Source: CALMEH01 sp031409875
Lineage (GTDB): Bacteria; Acidobacteriota; Blastocatellia; Pyrinomonadales; Pyrinomonadaceae
Assembly (NCBI GenBank): GCA_031409875.1
Contig: JANNYB010000047.1
Span: 19,797 to 83,796 of the forward strand
Length of the DNA stretch: 64,000 nucleotides
Direction of reading: 5' to 3'
Shown: positions 39,228 through 46,477 of the stretch, in pieces
How the letters are laid out: each line of letters opens with the position of its first letter
How positions within the stretch are numbered: the stretch's first letter is position 1
Made by a program: the position numbers and the translations under genes
Notes under the pieces: model-generated
The model's database searches: none
Seen by the model: only the letters and a program-made list of their open reading frames with translations
Told to the model about the DNA's origin: nothing

Positions 39228-40661
39228 TTAAATTCCAAATAATTCCACAAAATGCGCCGTAAAAAGTTGTCGCGCCAATAATCTTTTATATTCCGCCGCG
39301 CCGCGCACGTCGGAGATTGGGCTGATTTCGGTTTGGAGAATTTCGTTTGCTTCGGTGATGGTTGCTTCGTTGATTTCTTTGCCGCGCAAAAATTCGGAAG
39401 TTTTTTGCAGATACAAAGGAATCGGCGAAACTCCACCGGCGGAAACGTGGGCGATTTCGATTAAATTATCTGAAACTTTCAAGCTGATTGCCGTATTGAC
39501 TGAAGCAATGTCTAAATAAGTTCGTTTGCAAACTTTTTCAAAATTGAAATGCGTGAAATCTTTTCGGAAACGGATTTTTGTGATGAATTCGTTGTCTGTT
39601 TTGGCAAGTTTTTTGTAGCCGAGATAGAAGTCGCGCAAAGGAATTGCCCTGTCGCTACCGCTCGCGGTTCTGACAGTAATTTCCGTGTCCAAAGCCAAAA
39701 ACCACGCTGTCATATCGCCGATTGGTGAAGCGTTGACGAAGTTTCCGGCAATTGTCGCCATATTGCGAATCGGCGTTGATGAAATCAGCTTTAAATGTTT
39801 GTAAAGATTCGGGAAAAGTCTTTGAAAAATTTCAGATTCGAGCAAATCCGTTACGACAACAGACGCGCCGATTTCGATAAATTCATCAGTTTCGTTGATA
39901 AATCGTAAATCTGAATTGTCAAAAAGATTTTCTGCTTCGGCGTGAATCATTGCTTCCGGCTTTTGCACATACAAATCTGTTCCGCCACTGATGAATTTGG
40001 GATTTGGGATTTGGGATTTGGGATTTTGAGATTTGAAATTTGAAATTTCAGATAATCTTTCCTTGATGTCGGCAAAATATTCGGGAACGATTTCTTTTTC
40101 GATGGCGAAGTTTAATCTGCCTGATTTATCAAACGGTTTTGATTTCAAACTTAAACCATCCGCTACCGCAGACGGTTCTGACAATTTGCCGCAAATTCGT
40201 TCTGAGGCTCGTTCGATAGACTTGTAACCTGTGCAACGACAGATGTTTCCGTCAATTGCGGAGATTGCCGAATCAATCGTTTTTTCGCTGTCATCAATAC
40301 AAAAATTCGTCAAAGACATCACAAAACCAACCGTGCAAAAGCCGCATTGCGTTCCCGATTCTTCGACCATCGCGCTTTGAACTTCCGTTAATTCGCCGTT
40401 TTCTTTGTTAATTCCTTCGACTGTTACGATGTGTTTTCCGCTCGCATTTGCTATCGGCATCAAGCACGAAGTTTGTGTGCGATATTTAACTTTTTCGTCT
40501 GTTAATTCGCCGACCAAAATCGTGCAAGCACCGCAATCGCCTTCACGACAGCCGATTTTCGTGCCTTTCAAATTTTTGTGATAACGCACAAAATCCAAAA
40601 CCGTCGTGCCTTTCGGCAAATCGGTTTCAATTGTCTGATTGTTCAAAATAAATCGAATCAT
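39228..40661 (-). CDS. xdhA: Xanthine dehydrogenase, iron-sulfur/FAD subunit
   Basis: 477 residues. [2Fe-2S] ferredoxin domain: GCREGDCGACTILVGE (about 37-52); second cluster: CGFCTVGFVMSLTNFC and CRCTGYKSI (about 106-150); FAD domain with GGTDLYVQKP (about 226-235) and TIAGNFVNASPIGDM. It passes electrons from the molybdenum site to NAD. A heptamer array is read in frame as NFKSQNPKSQIPNPKF in the linker between the cluster and FAD domains, and two copies of the ccgctcgc palindrome also lie in the gene. It pairs with xdhB. Confidence 0.95.
   Translation of the reverse strand: MIRFILNNQTIETDLPKGTTVLDFVRYHKNLKGTKIGCREGDCGACTILVGELTDEKVKYRTQTSCLMPIANASGKHIVTVEGINKENGELTEVQSAMVEESGTQCGFCTVGFVMSLTNFCIDDSEKTIDSAISAIDGNICRCTGYKSIERASERICGKLSEPSAVADGLSLKSKPFDKSGRLNFAIEKEIVPEYFADIKERLSEISNFKSQNPKSQIPNPKFISGGTDLYVQKPEAMIHAEAENLFDNSDLRFINETDEFIEIGASVVVTDLLESEIFQRLFPNLYKHLKLISSTPIRNMATIAGNFVNASPIGDMTAWFLALDTEITVRTASGSDRAIPLRDFYLGYKKLAKTDNEFITKIRFRKDFTHFNFEKVCKRTYLDIASVNTAISLKVSDNLIEIAHVSAGGVSPIPLYLQKTSEFLRGKEINEATITEANEILQTEISPISDVRGAAEYKRLLARQLFTAHFVELFGI
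39651..39674. repeat. Short palindrome family ccgctcgc, copy 2 (in xdhA)
   Basis: gtcgctaccgctcgcggt then tctgac, read in frame as ASGSDR. See 25802-25826 and 40159-40182. Confidence 0.6.
39996..40049. repeat. In-frame heptamer arrays in xdhA (units gggattt and gaaattt)
   Basis: Four gggattt units followed by two gaaattt units; read on the minus strand as the linker EISNFKSQNPKSQIPNP between the Fe-S and FAD domains. Confidence 0.9.
40159..40182. repeat. Short palindrome family ccgctcgc, copy 3 (in xdhA)
   Basis: tccgctaccgcagacggt then tctgac, read in frame as SEPSAVADG. Confidence 0.55.
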
Positions 40662-40667
40662 ATAATT

Positions 40668-40991
40668 TTTTAACCGCGAAATACGCGAAATACGCTAAAA
40701 GAAAAATTCATACAAAAGCCTAGGGCGAACGCATCACTTTTTGGAAAAACTAATATTGAAGCAAAGTGCTTCATTTATTGGGTAAAAATTGAGATTCGCA
40801 AAATATTCTAATTTTTTTAATCTCAATTTTTCCAAAATTTCAATCAAATTCGCTTGTTTTTACTCGCGTAATTTGTTGAATAAAAAACTAAATACTTGAT
40901 TCTAAAGAAAAAAAGTGATGCGTTCGCCCTATACAAAAGCCTGCTTAATGTTTATTTTTTCGCGTCTTTTCGCGTATTTCGCGGTTAAATT
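40668..40991. repeat. Period-9 repeat (unit cgcgaaata), facing arms split by a MITE
   Basis: Left arm ttaaccgcgaaatacgcg (about 40669-40698), right arm cgcgtatttcgcggttaa (about 40970-40988). They would form one hairpin if the 40722-40930 element and one 12-bp duplication were removed. The 40662-40996 gap holds nothing else. Confidence 0.85.
40710..40942. mobile_element. MITE with 21-bp terminal inverted repeats and perfect 12-bp target duplication
   Basis: Element 40722-40930 (209 bp) starts agggcgaacgcatcac and ends with its exact complement; the ends match over 21 bases. atacaaaagcct occurs directly on both sides (40710-40721 and 40931-40942). An internal inverted repeat (aattgagatt / aatctcaatt) forms a second stem. 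No frame inside. A 10-13-bp duplication fits IS4/IS231-type transposases, so it is probably moved in trans by such an element elsewhere in the genome. Confidence 0.9.
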
Positions 40992-40996
40992 AGTTT

Positions 40997-41455
40997 TCAA
41001 AACTTCCGAATCAAAATCACACCGCCCAGAACCAATGCCGCGCCGAGAATGCGCCAGATATTTATCGGTTTTTCGGGAACGTCGAGCCAGCCGAAATGGT
41101 CAATCGCCAAAGCTATTAATAATTGTCCGCCGATTGCCGAACTAAATGCCAACGCAACGCCGATACGCGGCACGACCGTTGCCATTACGACCACAAAAAA
41201 TGCGCCCAAAAACCCGCCAATCCAAGCAATCCAAGGCGCGTTTTTTGATAAAGCCAAACTACTTAAAGGCACGCCCGTCAAAAGCATTAAAACGAAAAGC
41301 ACAATTGTTCCGACGGCAAACGAAATAAACGCGGCGGCAATTGGGCTTTCGACATAATCTGCCAATTTGCTATTGACGGTTGCCTGCGTTGCCATCGCTA
41401 TTCCCGTCAACATTGCGAGAAAGATAAAAAAATAATTGTTAAAAAATGAAGACAT
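40997..41455 (-). CDS. DMT-family membrane transporter (DUF606/YdcZ-like)
   Basis: 152 residues with five hydrophobic helices. The YdcZ/DUF606 pattern is visible: AMLTGIAMATQATVNSKLADYVESPIAAAFISFAVG, GGFLGAFFVVVMATVVPRIGVALAFSSAIGGQLLIALAIDHFGWL and the terminal WRILGAALVLGGVILI. Substrate unknown. These half-size proteins probably form dimers. It lies between repeat hairpins, as a stand-alone unit. Confidence 0.88.
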   Translation of the reverse strand: MSSFFNNYFFIFLAMLTGIAMATQATVNSKLADYVESPIAAAFISFAVGTIVLFVLMLLTGVPLSSLALSKNAPWIAWIGGFLGAFFVVVMATVVPRIGVALAFSSAIGGQLLIALAIDHFGWLDVPEKPINIWRILGAALVLGGVILIRKF

Positions 41456-41458
41456 TTT

Positions 41459-41538
41459 TTAGTGGTTAGTGGTTAGTGGTTAGTGGTTAGTGATAAGAAA
41501 AAAACTTATCACTTATCACTCATCACTCACCACTAATA
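41459..41538. repeat. Heptamer array, facing arms (unit tagtggt)
   Basis: Left arm of four tagtggt units (41460-41491), right arm atcactcatcactcaccacta (41515-41536). It sits between the transporter and guanine deaminase genes. Confidence 0.9.
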
Positions 41539-42009
41539 CTCCGCTTTGTCAGTTTTGTTTGCCCAATTTGTGAAAACCGTTAAACCTTCATCGCGCAAAA
41601 AATTTACTGTTTCGATGTGGCGCACGTCTATCGGGCGTTCGATTTCTTCGTAGATAAATTGGTCATCAAAGCCGATATTTGCCGCGTCTGCTTTATTACA
41701 AGCAAAGAAAATTTTCGCCGGACGCGCCCAATAAATCGCACCCAAACACATCGGGCAAGGCTCGCAACTCGTGTAAATCGTGCAATCGTCAAGCTGAAAA
41801 GAATTTAAGTTTTTGCAAGCGTTTCTGATTGCGACAATTTCGGCGTGCGCCGTCGGATCGTTGGTCGAAGTTACGCAATTGCAACCTTCGCCGACGATTT
41901 CGCCGTTTTTGACAATGACACAGCCGAACGGTCCGCCTTTGCCGTCGTCAATTCCGTTTTGCGCCAAACTTATCGCATAGCGCATAAAATATTCGTCCAA
42001 TTCGGTCAT
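41533..42009 (-). CDS. guaD: Guanine deaminase (CDA fold)
   Basis: 158 residues. Zinc site: HAEIVAIRNAC (His near 55, catalytic Glu57) and SCEPCPMCLGAIYW (two Cys). The downstream FFACNKADAANIGFDDQFIYEEIERP fits guanine deaminases of the cytidine-deaminase fold rather than TadA. It converts guanine to xanthine, the substrate of xanthine dehydrogenase encoded nearby, so it completes a guanine-to-urate route. The stop codon lies in the right arm of a heptamer repeat. It follows the cyclotransferase gene directly (TAAATG). Confidence 0.9.
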   Translation of the reverse strand: MTELDEYFMRYAISLAQNGIDDGKGGPFGCVIVKNGEIVGEGCNCVTSTNDPTAHAEIVAIRNACKNLNSFQLDDCTIYTSCEPCPMCLGAIYWARPAKIFFACNKADAANIGFDDQFIYEEIERPIDVRHIETVNFLRDEGLTVFTNWANKTDKAEY

Positions 42010-42864
42010 TTATTCCTTCGGTTTAAGTTTGATTTCAAAGATTTTATTCCATTTTTTGCCCGTGATAAAAATCCGGTCGTTAGCTTCGTCGTAAGCAATT
42101 CCGTTAAGAACATTGTCCATACTGCTTCCGGTTTGTTCGGCGGAAATTTTTTCCAAATCAATTTTGCCCGTAACCTTTCCGGTCAGCGGATCAATGCGAT
42201 AAATATAGGTTTCGCCCCAGACATTTGCCCAAATTTCGCCTTTGATAAATTCGAGTTCGTTCAATTCCATCGCCGGTTTGCCTTTTTCGTCAAAAACCGC
42301 CAGACTTCTCACCGTTTCAAAAGTTTCGGGATTTATAAAACGAATAATGTGTGTTTTGTCGGTCATTATCAAATGCGTTCCGTCGTGCGTCAAGCCCCAA
42401 CCTTCGCCTTGATATTTCAGTTCTTTGAGCAATTTGAAATCGTTCAAATCATAAACAAACGCCGCGCCTTCGTTCCAAGTTATTTGGTAGATTTTTCCGT
42501 TGAAAATCGTAATTCCTTCGCCGAAATATTGCGCCGCTAAGTCGTATTTCTGCAATACTTTGCCCGTTTCGATTTCTACTTTGCGAAGCGAAGAAGTAAA
42601 TGTATCACTTCCGCGATAACCGCCCGTGCCTTCGTAAAAAAAGCCGTTGTGAACGACAAGACCTTGCGTAAAAGCGTTCGCGTCGTGCGGGAAAGTTTTC
42701 ACGATTTCAACCGTGTAATTCTGCATCGCCGCGCCGGTTTTGTTGACGTTCGTGTTGGTGTTCGTATTAGTCGGAGTGTTCACTTTGTTATTATTCGTGT
42801 TCAATGCCGATTCGCCGCACGCCAAAGCTGTCATTATAAAAACAATTATCAAAAATAAACGCAT
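42010..42864 (-). CDS. Glutaminyl-peptide cyclotransferase, lipoprotein
   Basis: 284 residues. Signal peptide with lipobox-like TALAC (Cys near 16) and an Asn/Thr-rich linker, then a five-bladed propeller of the plant/bacterial QC type: FTQGLVVHNGFFYEGTGGYRGSD, YFGEGITIFNGKIYQITWNEG, LKYQGEGWGLTHDG, MELNELEFIKGEIWANVW. It cyclises N-terminal Gln to pyroglutamate, probably on exported proteins. A paralogue follows at 43016. A TATAAT -10 box nine bases upstream of the ATG suggests a nearly leaderless message. Confidence 0.9.
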   Translation of the reverse strand: MRLFLIIVFIMTALACGESALNTNNNKVNTPTNTNTNTNVNKTGAAMQNYTVEIVKTFPHDANAFTQGLVVHNGFFYEGTGGYRGSDTFTSSLRKVEIETGKVLQKYDLAAQYFGEGITIFNGKIYQITWNEGAAFVYDLNDFKLLKELKYQGEGWGLTHDGTHLIMTDKTHIIRFINPETFETVRSLAVFDEKGKPAMELNELEFIKGEIWANVWGETYIYRIDPLTGKVTGKIDLEKISAEQTGSSMDNVLNGIAYDEANDRIFITGKKWNKIFEIKLKPKE

Positions 42865-42873
42865 ATATTACAA

Positions 42874-42879
42874 ATTATA
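42874..42879 (-). promoter_or_regulatory. -10 box TATAAT before the cyclotransferase gene
   Basis: Consensus TATAAT on the minus strand ends nine bases before the ATG at 42864; the message would carry only two or three leader bases. Confidence 0.45.
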
Positions 42880-42897
42880 GAGTAAGAGTGAAGAAAA

Positions 42898-42981
42898 AAT
42901 TATCCACAGATAAACACAGATAAACACAGATGATTAAATCCGATTTTATCTGTGTTTATCTGTGTTCATCTGTGGATAATT
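42898..42981. repeat. Period-10 repeat, facing arms, DnaA-box-like tips
   Basis: Left ttatccacagataaacac..., right ...tgttcatctgtggataatt; perfect inverted arms. TTATCCACA, the consensus DnaA box nonamer, stands at both tips (42900-42908 and, complementary, 42971-42979). Confidence 0.9.
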
Positions 42982-43015
42982 AAAAAGCCTTTCTTTTAAT
43001 TCACTACTCAAAAAT

Positions 43016-43840
43016 TTATTCCTTTAATTTAACTTTTACCTCAAACAAATTCTTCCAATTTTTGCCTGTAACAAAAATTCTTTTCGTTGTCGCGTCGTAA
43101 GCAATTCCGTTCAAAGTGCTTGATTTTTTGCTTGCGTCGTCGGGCGAAATGTCCGTCAAATCTAACCAACCGACGACTTTTCCCGTGTTCGGATTTATCC
43201 GCGCAATGTAATTCGGTTTGCCCAAATTCATCAAAAATCCGTGTTCGTTTTTCGTTCCTTCTTGATCCGAATGCCAGATGTTTGCCCAAATTTCTCCTTC
43301 GACATATTCGAGTTCGTTCAGATGATAAACCGGAAAATCGTTTTCTCTTTTAACCGAAATTGTGCGTTCGACCGCAAATGTTTTCGGATTAACGAACTTT
43401 AAACTGTCCGTGCCGTCGCTTAAAATCAGACTTTTTCCGTCGTTTGTTAAGCCCCAACCCGAACCTTTATATTTTATTTCTTCGAGCAATTTGAAATCTT
43501 CCGCGTCATAAACAAACGCCGTTTTTTCGAGCCACGTTAATTGATAAATTTTATCATTAAAAATCGTAATTCCCTCGCCGAAATATTTGTCCGATAAACT
43601 TTTTTTCTTTAAAACTTTGCCGGTTTCGAGTTCGATTTTCCTGATTTGCGAATCGCCTTCTTTGCCCGTGCCTTCATACAAAAAGCCTTTGTAAAAAACT
43701 AAACCTTGCGTAAAAGCCTTTGCATCGTGCTTGTAAGTTTTGACGATTTCGTAAGTAAATACGGGCAAATCTTTCTCGACTTGCGCCAAATTCGACACTA
43801 CGAAAACCGATAGCAAAATTAACACACAAATTCGCACCAT
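43016..43840 (-). CDS. Glutaminyl-peptide cyclotransferase, second copy
   Basis: 274 residues. A Sec signal peptide (RICVLILLSVFVVSNLAQ) without a lipobox, then the same propeller: FTQGLVFYKGFLYEGTGKEGDSQ, YFGEGITIFNDKIYQLTWLEK, YKGSGWGLTNDG, YHLNELEYVEGEIWANIW and an extra insert (HSDQEGTKNEHGFLMNLGKPN). It clearly shares ancestry with the 42010 gene, from which it is separated by the period-10 hairpin. The two may act on different compartments, one anchored and one soluble. Confidence 0.9.
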   Translation of the reverse strand: MVRICVLILLSVFVVSNLAQVEKDLPVFTYEIVKTYKHDAKAFTQGLVFYKGFLYEGTGKEGDSQIRKIELETGKVLKKKSLSDKYFGEGITIFNDKIYQLTWLEKTAFVYDAEDFKLLEEIKYKGSGWGLTNDGKSLILSDGTDSLKFVNPKTFAVERTISVKRENDFPVYHLNELEYVEGEIWANIWHSDQEGTKNEHGFLMNLGKPNYIARINPNTGKVVGWLDLTDISPDDASKKSSTLNGIAYDATTKRIFVTGKNWKNLFEVKVKLKE

Positions 43841-43848
43841 ATATTTTT

Positions 43849-43931
43849 TTTAACTCAAAGTCGCCAAGACGCAAAGGCGCAAAGTTTTATATTCTTTGCG
43901 TCTTGGCGACTTTGCGCCTTTGCGTTAAAAT
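43849..43931. repeat. Period-8 repeat, facing arms (unit cgcaaagg)
   Basis: Left ttaactcaaagtcgccaaga (43851-43883), right tctttgcgtcttggcgactt (43893-43928). Same family as 16892-16976. Confidence 0.9.
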
Positions 43932-43934
43932 CAT

Positions 43935-45263
43935 TTATTTTTTCAAAACCTTATCAATCGCTACCCGAAAATATTCGGCGTTGTTTCTTCTGACTTTTAC
44001 GCCGTTGACGTAAATTGTCGGCGTTCCGTTGATGCCGTAATTTGCGCCGTCCGCTAAATCTTTGCGGATTTCGGCGGCTGTTGTCGCGCTTTGCAAGTCT
44101 AACTCAAATTGCGCGAGATTCAAACCTAAATCGGCGGCGTATTTCTTCAAAGATTCAAGGTTTAACGCATTTTGATTGCGATACAATATTTCTGTAAATT
44201 CAAAAAATTTACCTTGCTTATGCGCCGCATTTGCCGCCGTTGCCGCTAAGAATGCGTTCTCGTGAATTGATTCGAGCGGGAAATCGCGCACGACAAAACG
44301 CACTTGCTCCGGCGAATATTCTGCTAAAACTCTTTGCAAAATCGGATGTGCCGCCGCACAAGCCGAGCATTGAAAATCGGAAAACATCACGACCGTAACG
44401 GGCGCAGTTGCGCTGCCTTTCGACGGATCATCGTCAACTGAAATCGGCAAAACAAGCGGCGCGGGTTCTTTCAAAAAAAACTGCACTTTATATTTTTCAT
44501 AAAGCCTTCGCCGCAAATCCGCTTCGAGCGTTTCGCGTTCGTCTTCCGTATAATCGCGCAATTTATCGCTGATTTCCCGCCCAATCAAATCGCTCGCATC
44601 GAGATTTTGCGCTTTGGCTTCGATGACAACGAGCGCGTTATAAATTTTTGTTTCGAGCGCAAGTTTTACGTCATCGAAAACGTCCGCTTTTTGTTCATAA
44701 AGCGTAACGCGGTTTTTTGCTTCAAAACCTGCCGCAGTAATTTTTCTTCCGTTGACGCTTGCCAAAATATCCGCCGGTTTCAATGCCCGCGCATTTACGT
44801 CTTTGAAAACAAGGACTTTATATTTTTTTCCCAAACTCATTACGAAAACATTCAACGCTCTTTGTTCGGTTTCGCTCCGCAAAAATGCGATTATTTGATC
44901 GCGGACTTGCTCCAAAGAGCGTCCGCCGAGCGCGTCGCGGTTTTTGTCGTAAACGTCTTGAATTTGCTTTTCGGTCGGATTGGTAATTTTTGAAGTAACG
45001 CTTTTGACCAAATCGTCAACGGAAATTTTCCGCGCTTTGGCTTCGCTGTCGAGCAGTATTTCGGCAATCTGATTATTAAAAAGAATCTGCCGCGCATCGA
45101 GCGAATTTTTGTTTAATTTCAAATAAGCATCGCGCAATTCGGCAGGCAAATCCGCCGCCGTATAATTTTGACCGTTCGCTTTTGCCAAAATCTGTGTCGG
45201 TGTTTGCGCCGCAATTGAAAGCGCGAAAACGATTGTAAAAAAACAAGTTGCAATAAATTTCAT
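43935..45263 (-). CDS. DsbA-family thioredoxin-fold protein with SurA-like N-terminal region
   Basis: 442 residues from the ATG at 45263; the longer frame to 45308 begins inside a period-10 repeat. A signal peptide (KFIATCFFTIVFALSIAAQ) is followed by a helical region (about 20-260) resembling chaperone N-domains of SurA/PpiC proteins, and a C-terminal DsbA-like domain: VVMFSDFQCSACAAAHPIL with the CxxC site CSAC, FVVRDFPLESIHENA and the cis-Pro GINGTPTIYVNG. It probably oxidises or isomerises thiols in the periplasm. Confidence 0.87.
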   Translation of the reverse strand: MKFIATCFFTIVFALSIAAQTPTQILAKANGQNYTAADLPAELRDAYLKLNKNSLDARQILFNNQIAEILLDSEAKARKISVDDLVKSVTSKITNPTEKQIQDVYDKNRDALGGRSLEQVRDQIIAFLRSETEQRALNVFVMSLGKKYKVLVFKDVNARALKPADILASVNGRKITAAGFEAKNRVTLYEQKADVFDDVKLALETKIYNALVVIEAKAQNLDASDLIGREISDKLRDYTEDERETLEADLRRRLYEKYKVQFFLKEPAPLVLPISVDDDPSKGSATAPVTVVMFSDFQCSACAAAHPILQRVLAEYSPEQVRFVVRDFPLESIHENAFLAATAANAAHKQGKFFEFTEILYRNQNALNLESLKKYAADLGLNLAQFELDLQSATTAAEIRKDLADGANYGINGTPTIYVNGVKVRRNNAEYFRVAIDKVLKK

Positions 45264-45269
45264 AATTTT

Positions 45270-45352
45270 TTCATCCACAGATGAACACAGATGAACACAG
45301 ATAAACACAAATTTTTCTTATCTGATTTTATCTGTGTTCATCTGTGGATAAT
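45270..45352. repeat. Period-10 repeat, facing arms, DnaA-box-like tip
   Basis: Left tcatccacagatgaacac..., right ...ctgtgttcatctgtggataa. The right tip holds the nonamer TGTGGATAA (45343-45351); the left has one mismatch (45271-45279). Confidence 0.85.
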
Positions 45353-45357
45353 TTTCT

Positions 45358-46332
45358 TCAGCCTTTTGCGGCAATTTCTTCTTCAAATCTTAACAAATCT
45401 TTTGAAACTCTGACGGCTTCGTTTTCAGTCGGTGCGCCGAAAATTTCGGGATGAAAAATCTTCGCCAAAATCTCTGCGCCATCCACGACACGCGGCGCAG
45501 GGCGCGAAAAATATGAACTAGCGTCCAAAGCCCAAACTTCATTATTTTTAACTGCCGGAATTTCGCGCCAATTTGCCGGAAAAACTGTGTTTTCAAGCTG
45601 TCGCAAAATATCTTCGGTGTAATATCCGCACGGAATTAAGACGATAACATCAGGTTTTGATTCAAAAATTGCTTGATAAGTTGTCGTTACCGATTTTGCG
45701 CCCGATTTGCCTAAAAGCGCAATTCCGCCCGCGATTTCAACTTGTTCCGGCACCCAATGTCCCGGCGAAAACGGCGGTTCGAGCCATTCGAGCATAAAAA
45801 CTTTTTGATTTTTGATTTTTGATTTTTGATTTTTGATTGTTTGGCGGATATTGTCTAAGCGATTTTGTAAGTCGGCAACAACTTCTTCGGCGCGTTCGGA
45901 AACGCCGCAAAGTTCGCCGATGGTTTTGATGTTTTCAAAAATATCTTCAATCGTATTTGGTTCTAACGAAACGACTTGCGCGTCTGCCACATAAATTTTC
46001 GCGGCTTTCAGAACGGTTTTATAACTTACGGCGCAAACATCACAAAGCTCTTGCGTGATGATTAAATCAGGTTTTAACTCTTCTAGAGTGCGCGTATCCA
46101 AATCATAAATTGAGCCGTGTCCGTCCAAATTCGTGCGAACGGCGTGATCAATTTCCTTGCTCGTCATCGTCGAATGCGAGATTCGGCTTGCCGTTAAATG
46201 CGGCTTTCCTTCAACAGATTTCGGAAAATCGCATTCGTGCGTGATGCCGACCAGATTTTCTTCCAAACCGAGCGCACAGACGATTTCTGTTGCCGACGGC
46301 AAAAGCGAAACGATTCTTTGATTGCTTTTCAT
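45358..46332 (-). CDS. Cobalamin-binding protein, BtuF-like
   Basis: 324 residues from the ATG at 46332. RIVSLLPSATEIVCALGLEENLVGITHECDFP is the typical start of the vitamin B12-binding fold; EWLEPPFSPGHWVPEQVEIAGG, KPDVIVLIPCGYYTEDI and ALDASSYFSRPAPRVVDGAEILAKI follow. There is no recognisable signal peptide, so its location is unclear; several bacterial homologues share this. A heptamer array encodes IKNQKSKIKNQK near residues 163-175, in the helical linker between the two lobes. No BtuCD genes are in the window. Confidence 0.85.
   Translation of the reverse strand: MKSNQRIVSLLPSATEIVCALGLEENLVGITHECDFPKSVEGKPHLTASRISHSTMTSKEIDHAVRTNLDGHGSIYDLDTRTLEELKPDLIITQELCDVCAVSYKTVLKAAKIYVADAQVVSLEPNTIEDIFENIKTIGELCGVSERAEEVVADLQNRLDNIRQTIKNQKSKIKNQKVFMLEWLEPPFSPGHWVPEQVEIAGGIALLGKSGAKSVTTTYQAIFESKPDVIVLIPCGYYTEDILRQLENTVFPANWREIPAVKNNEVWALDASSYFSRPAPRVVDGAEILAKIFHPEIFGAPTENEAVRVSKDLLRFEEEIAAKG
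45801..45838. repeat. In-frame heptamer array in the cobalamin-binding protein (unit ttgattt)
   Basis: Four to five ttgattt units, read on the minus strand as IKNQKSKIKNQK. Confidence 0.9.
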
Positions 46333-46353
46333 AAATTTCTTGACCGACTTAAT

Positions 46354-46428
46354 TATCAAATATCAATTATCAAATATCAATTAACCTATAAAAAAATAAT
46401 TGATAATTGATATTTAATATTTGAAAAT
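46354..46428. repeat. Heptamer array, facing arms (units atcaaat and atcaatt)
   Basis: Left atcaaatatcaattatcaaa (46357-46385), right aattgataattgatatt (46398-46424). It occupies the divergent promoter region between the cobalamin-binding protein and the lipoprotein gene. Confidence 0.9.
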
Positions 46429-46477
46429 GATAAGATTTCGTCATTATTATGAAGTTTCAAACCGTCCAGTGCCGAGT

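Noticed and set aside
45264..45308. Longer start for the DsbA-like gene
   Set aside because: The added residues (FICVHLCSSVDEKI) are the period-10 repeat; the signal peptide begins at the ATG at 45263.
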